Part shown: piece after piece, positions 58,601 through 64,000 of the stretch
Position numbering within the stretch: position 1 is the stretch's first letter
How the letters are laid out: every line of letters starts with the position of its first letter
Assembly (NCBI GenBank): GCA_014084085.1
Contig: NPFB01000033.1
Coordinates: 148,009 to 212,008 of the forward strand
Reading direction: 5' to 3'
DNA: 64,000 nt
DNA from: Hondaea fermentalgiana
Lineage: Eukaryota > Sar > Bigyra > Thraustochytrida > Thraustochytriidae
Translations under genes and position numbers: made by a program
The notes under the pieces: generated by a model
What the model saw: only the letters and a program-made list of their open reading frames with translations
Databases searched by the model: none
Told to the model about the DNA's origin: nothing

Positions 58601-59351
58601 ATCAAATAGCGCAGCAGGACAAACGCCGGCCGTTCCCGAATCGGCAGCTGCTTTGCATCGCGCAAGTACGATCGACATTCCGAGCGGGGCCTTGTTACCC
58701 GAGAGCCATGGCATCATCTCGCAGGCCGTTCCCGAGGAGTGGAAGACCAAGGCTGCAAATGACTACGATGAACGCGCCTTTGTCGTTCGTGTTCGCGTAC
58801 GTCGCGCAGACCAACTTGAACTACAGCTTGAGGGCTCATCACCGAAACCTGAAAGTCCAATGACACCAGGCTCGCTGGACTCAACCGCGTCCATTGACTA
58901 CCCTTGTGTGGACTCGTACTGCGAGGTTTCTCTCAAAGACCCATTGAATGGCTTTGAAATTGCACAGTCACGACGAACTGCGATTATGCGCGACAGCGTG
59001 GCTCCCGTATGGGACGAATTCTTTCAGTTTGGAAAAGAGCGCGCATCGCCAGTGCGCGGCAACGAAATTTTGTCTTTGGAGGTGCACCACTGGGAAATGA
59101 ATGGCAAGGGCTTTTCATTTGGCGAAGTCCGTCTTCCAATGCGCAAGCTTCAAGACGCATTGAACATGAAGACGCCTTTTACGGAGCCTCTTGAAAAGTA
59201 TGACGCCCAAGGTAATTTATTGCCGCGCTCTGGGCCCTCGGCAGAACTCTCCTTTATGATATCCGTCACGGAGTTTGTCAATCGCGATAGTCTTAAATCG
59301 GTCTCTGAGGCAGCGGCCAAACTTGAGTTCTCCAAATCACCCATGCTGTAA
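52605..59351 (+). CDS. multi-TM, lipase-3-like, triple C2 protein lacking the nucleophile serine
   Basis: A 2248-residue protein counted from the ATG at 52605; earlier in-frame codons run through GC-rich leader and overlap the divergent gene. Residues 1-225 are acidic and disordered, with a Thr-Ser repeat and two KSETGS-V-E units. About eight TM segments span 258-640. The lipase class 3 domain (about 770-1060) has VVVAFRGNG as oxyanion strand and GHGVGGAYASLCALDL as elbow. Gly921 (codon GGC at 55365-55367) sits where the catalytic Ser of GHSxGG belongs; FGAPRFGN and NVSDSLHT follow normally. C2-like domains lie at about 1119-1290, 1404-1690 (split by a ~160-residue Gly/Ser insert) and 2059-2226. 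The architecture recalls sn1-diacylglycerol lipases (multi-TM plus lipase), but the site looks dead. It may be a membrane-tethering or lipid-sensing pseudoenzyme. Confidence 0.82.
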   Translation: MRAADAAETGAEGGPAPREAAETMTVMAAATSTSTSTSTSTSTSKSPAHQEAAGESGGMDKGAVAEKDTPPQQNEARGESSKTAQGAAAETLSAPRSQEDRHEHEAAEHDEANAPGDKDDTDITQTVSAASTLSPEKRTEETLQQLQDEDIGKEDKDTTMHSQDVVEDKEDDTDVEESLDEEENDSKSETGSLVEIPEDGADAKSETGSVVEVDIAPDHVSDTGENALGGEHPLYASLASLVNDRMAEASMNLHAMSGAKLLRLLLYCLIGNLIAVVITSISVAWSNASSEKMPGAPTLWLVLFWLVIRVLQSIWMTAVAVFFTYIVVVDLEAQKFHAVDQDKLRVRKTSQVVVLLCTWCAWLLPSLNPGVTIVDLYAFVLAYRDWSFETYEKFWPRQRYCVASDALFVASFFYGTIVLFKWIRIEAVKRENWLRISLQHDGNSLDMQAVTDSLLDVHSRRHDHVRTVKGVVPRMAALYVIARLAVGEVFNFSMGFVPGTAWISVVRYCATEVPPGTPSPCTTYDDNVLTALIIVFSVWELILVAWIFVEAGRARNILSLFYLLQGRANLVSFHVLRAVFVLQMFFLYILALVSEIGLAPVYGFYHGLTFSGVTYGDGPVSIVILAWITALVYMCLPCDWILTPRYWRKTRDTGYHYMKSYNEFALGVLGDTYIVDHLDVLAEDKEQTEFSSTDMGPADVATADAINHCLEHRASHFFSFDIAALLWNFAHTMYLTGTVRFAQSDPDVLLLVEDDQFSLVAQISEESVNVYCAVFASSEMVVVAFRGNGARIPNSLASTRTPRMTEPLPAPGLGEDEEQVNVPVDAKHMSASSSAQSFGRLARMNSSILARPNSGGATSGGRNFCTWTRHQLGHVFSQLADPPLVRTDLSERYSVVASRILAVVQQVSEQKVRPVFTTGHGVGGAYASLCALDLARKREEVGFTHVAVYSFGAPRFGNEAFKKNYAEMVPNHFDIANVSDSLHTQRATTLPWDPPQLARLGTLVLVDSLGSLVLRPDWLETYIMRVSKRKKFNGHEPLAYTTALMQWAHRMYGTSYRPLWTSSLHEVKLGLGSGTSAADVDKMVSNGTDPREDAPFDALEGWQTSVVRAYLRTSQVGLGPYFQEACIRIRVKRITGLHADTSTCIISCGPQGISSSLWEVGKTKPARLQHRSTLAGLRLTQSAQSPESPADMEAKSSKANLFGLGVDAAALAALPTRFADFSESDPMYFGVMQKLRPCAMLIIAGVDMAHGNFGSVCLPVTELFPIPNGKPKSVSFELTGRARRENAGDLKVHIEVDNVGDIPLGALSSSQHVGASELVVPADRRRTTATNLARYHRLAPGSGAEAIGAPPILGVPGLGPLGSRPSALPRTASGEFVGTPGGLQLSQPMAYFYLKRNFNANSQRVVLRVGVMRATTRTLLLATHDGTPAKEIYAIVRLGKEAGRSRGAKTIHTPQWDELFTFGKLETLTGFEELKVEFYATAQDTAEEMRKLEAYGEEHLPPPMPGRSLSTASMDDSRSMSGSHRRTGAEGHTRSIESMTGLLGNLGFGNSSASSINSLSESSGSIPMGSSGHLHSGVPAGVSSVYGTAGSHFPDWNEAAPWDAGGAAVAGGGPGARLSTLSNSSSSLLQQSGPSLAAAAAALRTEPAPDDRLLGSVELPLSAIITKYQDTMVEHQDTVLVKWESFGPVDPPPSTSSEVPSSSVTSSLPPPPAFPSSSAAKASEASPGKAKSSKQPDALSIRGASAATRQAGNLGSEIETKSGAPGSCSPVSSTTPSSSSSSSGSSTFSSSAAASLTVATGTKEEKRRSLSSRVRQNESGELPGHVCFAFELATEPLTATEKQPLGARLKTPNMQGSKPRSMDWKDIGGSPRGRGSGSGGNLGALGGPVSSVGGANNSSGAHSTGQSASGLSPGSNGLHPTSPAVANANTGSSGVNSAGGSSGPGQPGPGPASLNSGSFGSGGPGNRRRANMVRQASGSLRSIMNLATNPIGANFRMSRSNSAAGQTPAVPESAAALHRASTIDIPSGALLPESHGIISQAVPEEWKTKAANDYDERAFVVRVRVRRADQLELQLEGSSPKPESPMTPGSLDSTASIDYPCVDSYCEVSLKDPLNGFEIAQSRRTAIMRDSVAPVWDEFFQFGKERASPVRGNEILSLEVHHWEMNGKGFSFGEVRLPMRKLQDALNMKTPFTEPLEKYDAQGNLLPRSGPSAELSFMISVTEFVNRDSLKSVSEAAAKLEFSKSPML
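52695..52737 (+). repeat. coding ACCTCG hexanucleotide repeat
   Basis: About seven ACCTCG units (one ACTTCG) encoding alternating Thr-Ser in the disordered N-terminus of the lipase/C2 protein. Confidence 0.9.
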
Positions 59352-60017
59352 AAAAGAGAATTCGACAAACATGATCGTTGTTGACAATAATTGCAAAGAG
59401 AACTTGCCGTTTACTTTGTTTGGATCATGCTCCTTTCTGCTGTCGGCTTATTATCGCAATATCTTTGAAACGCGCAATTCCACAGATACGCTTGGCCAAA
59501 TTCACAAAAAAAAAGGATTGCGAGATAAGATGAGTTATCGCTTGGTCATTCTAAACACCGCGTGGTCCTCGCGCCGTGCAGTTTTGGCAGCTAGGGGTTG
59601 TCGTAACGTGCGGTTCTCACAACTGGCTCTTCATCATCGAGTTCCTCAGATTGAACCAAATTCAGACGTTGGAAATTGAGAGACCTACCATCATGGCGGA
59701 GAGAGTCTCACCTCCACGCTTTAGAGCAAGGCTATTGCCTCTTACTCAAGTGATTGAGCAACCGAGTGATCGAGAAATCGAGTGCGACGGAGGTTACTTC
59801 GTGCAAGCGAACGCATTTCTACCATCAGTGAAGAACAGCTTCATTATTCAAAGGGAAACTAAGAAAATGGCGACGATGTAGGGTGCATACGTGTATGCAC
59901 GTTCTCTCCTTGCATATTTTTTTCACCATCCACTCTTGACTTCGTACAAAAACTACAGATAGCACACGATGCGTTTCTGCGTTCTTATTTTCTTTTTTCC
60001 CCTGGAGAAAACCAACT
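59352..60017. other. convergent 3' intergenic region
   Basis: A 0.67-kb AT-rich spacer between the lipase/C2 gene (+) and the long coiled-coil gene (-). Short frames only. Confidence 0.4.
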
Positions 60018-63000
60018 CTACAGTGCAAAAGCATCCTCGTCGTCATCATCTCCAAGGTCGGCCTCAGGCGCCTGGGAGAGATCGAGGCTGCCATCAAGAA
60101 TAATGGAGTCTCTCGAAGGTTTGCTCAAAAGGCTGGGTCCGGCAGTTCCTGTGTCGGGCGATGCAAGCTCCATCGCGGAATCTTCCTGGTTCGACGCCGA
60201 TGTCTTTTCACGTGTGTCGTGCGCGGCGTGTGAAGGAGCTTCAGGATTTGCCGGGACGCGAGCGCTTTCGGCAGGGCGCGCCTGCTGGTCTGCAAGCTTT
60301 ACCGTCTTTTGTAGAACACTAACTTTGGCTTCAACTTGGGCTGAAACGCGAGCGTAGGACTCAACCTGGTTGGCTAGGGAGTGAATGGATTCATAAATTG
60401 CCTCTGCTGCTTCGGAAATGTGCTCCTGCTCGTCCACGAGAGCCTGCTCTGCCACCCCGGCAAGCAAGCGCTCGAGAACAAGCTCGACCTGGAGTCGCGT
60501 TGTGTCTTCTTGCGTTTGGCGAAGCGCGCCCCCCTCCAGGTTGTCCATTTTCCCACAGAGCTGGTCAACCGCCAGTCGAACAGTGCTTTGGTCTGCAGCG
60601 CGTTGCTCCGTCTCGGCCTCGAGCTGTGTACGGAGCTGGTCAACGTATTGGTAAGAAGACTGTTGCGACTCGTACACAAGACCTTCAAGAGCTGTCGCTT
60701 TGGATTCCACATCTTCATAGAACTGCGAAAAGCTCTGCTCGAGGTCAGCCAAGCCTTGCTGGAGCTCGCTCCGGAGCTGCTCCTCTTTTTCGCGCTCCAG
60801 AGCCTCCTGGCGCTCGCGCACTTCACGTCTCTCAATGTCATCGAGAATGTTACCGAGTGCTTCTTTTGAGGCCTGTGAGGCGGCCACGCGCTCAATGGAA
60901 GCACTCAGATCGTTCACGGCATCCTCGAGAAGCTTTCGGTGCTCCTTGAAGGTAGCCTCGTTTTGCTGCTCAACAATTTGCGCGCGATGCGCGGCGTCGT
61001 GAAGTTGCGAGCTCACCTCCTCGGCATGCGTTTCTAATTCGTGTCGGGAGGAAGTTTGAGCGTCTTGGAGCTGCACTTGTAGCACTTGCAAGGATTCTGC
61101 AAGGTGCGTCTCAAAGTGAGTCCGAGCGGAGGTCAGGGCGACCTCGAAGCGCTCACAATCTGCGCGCCGCGTCTCGTCGAGCTTTTCCAGATCAGCACGA
61201 ACTTTGTCGACCTCAACATACTGCGCCGCGGTTCGCTTTGCAAGCTTGGCTTCGCAGAGGCTGACGCGTTCTAACGCTTCAGCATTAGTGAGCTGACGTG
61301 CCTGCGCGAACTCGGCAAGCTTGTCGCTAATGTGTTGGATATCTTGCTGCACTTTGGATTGAAGTGCCGATGCCTGGGCTTCGAGATGTCTACGGAGCTT
61401 TTCGTGATGGTCATGTCCGCTTCTGCGATATTTGTCAATTTGTACCTGGAGGGTTTGCACGGTATTGGTCACATGCTCGCGTGCTTTGGCTTCATGTCGC
61501 ATGCGTGCGCGAACCTCCGCACGGACCACTTCCTCCAGTTCGCCTAGCTTTTCTGCTGCCGCTGCTGCTGCTGCCACGTTCCTTTGCCCAGAAGGACCAG
61601 CACCAATTCCCTCACCGACTTGAAGTCCTTGGCCGACACGGTCCTGAAGGCTCTCGATTTGCTCTGTGAGTTCCTCATGCACGCGGCGAACAGAATCCAT
61701 GCGGACGCTCTCTTCGTGGCGAAGGTCTTCTGTAATGATGTTGGTCCGCGTATCGAGGTCTGCGCGAAGCTCAGCAATGCGAGCGTCATCCTGCGATGAC
61801 CGAATCGTCATCTCGTCAAAGAGTTTTTGCATACGAACTTCGAGGTTGCTGCGATCCAGATCAAACGAATCCTTGAAGCGAGCCAGATCTTCGTTGAAGT
61901 TCGTGCGTGCGTCTGCTTGCGCGTGACGCGCAGCGTCCAATTCGCTGGCAAGTCTTTCGCGCACATCCTTGGCATGCTTTTCGAGACGATCGTTTGTCTT
62001 TTCCGCATGACGGGACATTGTTTCACGTACATCTTCGATGGTCGCTTGATGCATGGTCTGCATGTGGTTTTCGCGCGAAGCTTGAGCATCTAAGGCCTTG
62101 TGCAGGCCACTAAGACCGCCTTCGAGACGCTCAAACTGCATCGTCACTTGCGACTTCCATTCTCCAAGACTTTTCTCGCTGCGATTCACATGCGCAGCAA
62201 CGGCAGAGGCGCGATCAGCCGCTTGTTCTGTCTGTTTGCTTGTAGCGGCCAGACTTTTTTGCGTGTGCTGCGAAATCTCTTCGACACGCTCTTTGACCGC
62301 AACGAGTGACTGACTGACGCGGGCAACCTCCGAGGCAACAGTTTCGGCGGCCACCCGAGCAGCCGTTTCTACATTCGTGTCTGGGTTTGTCTTTCGCGGT
62401 TCATTATCGATCTGGTTCTGGAGAATTTGCACCTGGTGTGCGAGATTTTTGATGCGATCGTCGCGATCAATGAGTAGATCTTCCAAGGATCCCACGTGCT
62501 TCGACATCTGGCCGAGGGTTCGCTCGAGTTTCGCAATGCGTTCCTCGGACGCAGCGTCGCGCTGCGACAGCGTCTTGCTTGCGGTGCGCGCCTTGATTTC
62601 GGCAAGTGATGCAGTCAGATCACGAATACGCGCCTCATCCTGACGCTTCTCGGACTCAAAGGAGGCGAGACGGACTTCCATGGCACGGAAGCGTTCCTCG
62701 AGCGCGTCATGAAGCATTTGTTGGTTTTGTGACTGCATTCGCAAACGCATTTCAACATTGGGCGCGATATGTTCCGGGGAATGTTGTTGTGTCTGCGGTG
62801 CACGTGCGTGCATAAGGGGTTGTGAGTGCTGATTGTGGTGCAGTTCTTGATGTTGCGATGGAGGATGTGCTGGGTTGTGCCTTTCGATACGTGAATCATG
62901 GTCATCTTGCTGGTGAAGATGATAGGGGTGGCGTTGAGCATATGGCTTTGGCTGAGGAAAGTCTACAGAAGCTGGCTGGGGTTGGTGTTGTGGTTGTCTG

Positions 63001-63203
63001 GGTTGATGCTGCGGCGAACGAAGTGGAGGTGCTGGACTTGCGTGAAGGTGAAGACCAACACTTTCGTGCGCCTTTGGACTTGGTGGATGGAGTCCTTGTT
63101 GTTGATCCTGCGCCGTCGTCCTCCATTGCAAACCTTCTCCTTTTCGCCTCTCTTGTTGCAGACGCGCAGGCACTGGTGGCGGGCCAAAGCTCGATCGATA
63201 CAT
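60018..63203 (-). CDS. long coiled-coil protein
   Basis: A 1061-residue protein of unknown function. Residues 1-150 are rich in Gln, His and Pro and disordered. Almost all of 155-960 is predicted coiled coil: heptad-like Leu/Ile/Val spacing, many Glu, Gln, Arg and Ala, and almost no Pro or Gly apart from a short break near 545-560 (a GEGIGAGPSGQ linker and an Ala run). The C-terminal 70 residues are acidic and Ser/Pro-rich, ending in DLGDDDDEDAF. No TM anchor, kinesin motor or kinase motif. It could be a golgin, a tether or a cytoskeletal or basal-body fibre. The ATG at 63203 is the first in frame; the upstream DNA is low-complexity. Confidence 0.7.
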   Translation of the reverse strand: MYRSSFGPPPVPARLQQERRKGEGLQWRTTAQDQQQGLHPPSPKAHESVGLHLHASPAPPLRSPQHQPRQPQHQPQPASVDFPQPKPYAQRHPYHLHQQDDHDSRIERHNPAHPPSQHQELHHNQHSQPLMHARAPQTQQHSPEHIAPNVEMRLRMQSQNQQMLHDALEERFRAMEVRLASFESEKRQDEARIRDLTASLAEIKARTASKTLSQRDAASEERIAKLERTLGQMSKHVGSLEDLLIDRDDRIKNLAHQVQILQNQIDNEPRKTNPDTNVETAARVAAETVASEVARVSQSLVAVKERVEEISQHTQKSLAATSKQTEQAADRASAVAAHVNRSEKSLGEWKSQVTMQFERLEGGLSGLHKALDAQASRENHMQTMHQATIEDVRETMSRHAEKTNDRLEKHAKDVRERLASELDAARHAQADARTNFNEDLARFKDSFDLDRSNLEVRMQKLFDEMTIRSSQDDARIAELRADLDTRTNIITEDLRHEESVRMDSVRRVHEELTEQIESLQDRVGQGLQVGEGIGAGPSGQRNVAAAAAAAEKLGELEEVVRAEVRARMRHEAKAREHVTNTVQTLQVQIDKYRRSGHDHHEKLRRHLEAQASALQSKVQQDIQHISDKLAEFAQARQLTNAEALERVSLCEAKLAKRTAAQYVEVDKVRADLEKLDETRRADCERFEVALTSARTHFETHLAESLQVLQVQLQDAQTSSRHELETHAEEVSSQLHDAAHRAQIVEQQNEATFKEHRKLLEDAVNDLSASIERVAASQASKEALGNILDDIERREVRERQEALEREKEEQLRSELQQGLADLEQSFSQFYEDVESKATALEGLVYESQQSSYQYVDQLRTQLEAETEQRAADQSTVRLAVDQLCGKMDNLEGGALRQTQEDTTRLQVELVLERLLAGVAEQALVDEQEHISEAAEAIYESIHSLANQVESYARVSAQVEAKVSVLQKTVKLADQQARPAESARVPANPEAPSHAAHDTREKTSASNQEDSAMELASPDTGTAGPSLLSKPSRDSIILDGSLDLSQAPEADLGDDDDEDAFAL

Positions 63204-63431
63204 TGCTTCGCACAGGACGTTGCGTTGCTAACTCAAGAACGTCCCGCGGCGGGAGACCGAGGCCAGCGCAGCGCGCGTGTCCGCGCACGCGCAAAAGAGA
63301 AAGTGAGAGGGAGAGAGAAAGAGGTCCTTGTCATTGCCAGCCCACAAACGTTATCTCGGTGTAGTATGCCCCTAGCCTAGGTCGATGCTGTTTTCTCCGG
63401 TAAAACCTAGCCGTTGGAAAACCCTCATTGT

Positions 63432-63449
63432 AGTGCAGTGCAGTGCAGT
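63432..63449 (+). repeat. AGTGC pentanucleotide repeat
   Basis: Three and a half AGTGC units, about 230 bp 5' of the coiled-coil gene start. Confidence 0.85.
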
Positions 63450-63817
63450 CAGTCGAACTCTAACTTGGACTTGGACTCGGAGTCAGCCTCTGTGGTGTGC
63501 GTGGCCTATTCTGCGTTTCTACACTGCTGTGGAATTTCAACGGCGACTCTTCGCTGTCTTTTGGCCTTGCTCTTGCAGCCGGAAATGCACTCACTGTCAC
63601 CCACCAAGAAATGCACGCTGCTTGAGAGACAGACTTTTCCTCTCGATGATGTGGGAGGCCTTGCAACGCGTTCGACTTCCTCGCGGCCTCTATCCCAGCT
63701 GCACCTGCACCTGCTTCTCTCCACAGCGCAGCTATTCTGCGCTCACTCGCTCATCTCATCTCCCGCCCGGGCTCCCAAGCAGCCTACACCTCAAGTGCCG
63801 CGCGAGCGCCTCTTGAC

Positions 63818-63844
63818 CGCTCGCTCGCTCGCTCGCTCGCTCGC
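63818..63844 (+). repeat. GCTC tetranucleotide repeat
   Basis: About seven perfect GCTC-phase units near the window end. Confidence 0.85.
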
Positions 63845-64000
63845 ATATCCGCTGCTGGGCCGGGCCAGTCCGCCGGGGTCCGCCGAGCGACTCTTGGCCG
63901 CTCGCTCGCCGCCGGGCGCCCAACGACCGTCGATCCTCGCGGGGGCACCATCTCCGCAACGAAGCGACGCGGCTCGCGCGAGCGGCGGCGCGTCTGCGGC

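Larger units (their letters stand above)
63204..64000. promoter_or_regulatory. 5' flank of the coiled-coil gene, to window end
   Basis: 0.8 kb. It contains an AGTGC pentamer tract (63432-63449), TCGC tetramers (63818-63844) and a purine-rich GAGAGG block near 63300-63330. No gene was recognised before the window ends. Confidence 0.4.

Noticed and set aside
63385..63816. Plus-strand 143-codon frame near the window end
   Set aside because: Cys/Ser/Arg/Trp-rich, no domain, overlaps pentamer repeats; it looks like chance in promoter DNA.

Overview
This is nuclear DNA from a GC-rich, intron-poor microbial eukaryote. The evidence is long uninterrupted reading frames, AATAAA signals 3' of genes, one clear 75-nt GT-AG intron, poly-glutamine and low-complexity tracts, and a purely eukaryotic gene set (TRAPPC11, MSH5, FAM136A, mitochondrial IMP2, tetraspanin, SET/MYND). 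The style (GC-rich, few introns, many simple repeats in flanking DNA, stand-alone HPt protein, many multi-spanning membrane proteins) suggests a stramenopile such as a thraustochytrid, but that placement is inference. A 100-N assembly gap lies at 3994-4093. I saw no tRNA, rRNA, CRISPR array or transposon.

Layout: 0-5 kb carries a tetraspanin (5' end probably outside the window), a small secreted protein and a histidine-phosphotransfer (HPt) protein. 5-11 kb holds a poly-Q coiled-coil protein, a membrane-anchored alpha/beta hydrolase and a ~7-TM protein. 11-22 kb holds an N-myristoylatable metallo-beta-lactamase/cyclic-nucleotide-binding fusion, a helical UVR-like protein, a MYND-SET protein fused to a 2-oxoglutarate dioxygenase, and a poly-Q/proline-rich protein. 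22-31 kb holds TRAPPC11, a GHSAG esterase, a DUF2855 protein and a small spliced gene. 31-40 kb is largely mitochondrial: a 1706-residue targeted RRM protein, an IMP2-like inner-membrane peptidase and FAM136A. 41-45 kb has two tandem P2X-like two-TM receptor genes. 45-51 kb has a signal-peptide 7-TM protein and the meiotic MutS homologue MSH5. 51-60 kb has a small unknown protein and a 2248-residue multi-TM lipase-3/C2 protein whose nucleophile serine is glycine. 60-63 kb has a long coiled-coil protein.

Genes mostly alternate strand, giving divergent promoters of 0.4-1.5 kb and convergent 3' ends of 0.1-0.7 kb. There are no operons. Several functional themes recur: membrane sensing and signalling (tetraspanin, P2X-like pair, 7-TM proteins, HPt, cyclic-nucleotide/MBL protein, lipase/C2 protein), mitochondrial biogenesis (RRM protein, IMP2, FAM136A), secretory traffic (TRAPPC11) and meiosis (MSH5). 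Tandem pentanucleotide repeats, different in each case, recur in the 5' flanks of at least eight genes. The most unusual items are the P2X-like tandem pair without recognisable ATP-site lysines, the serine-less lipase, the SET-dioxygenase fusion and the myristoylatable MBL/cNMP fusion.
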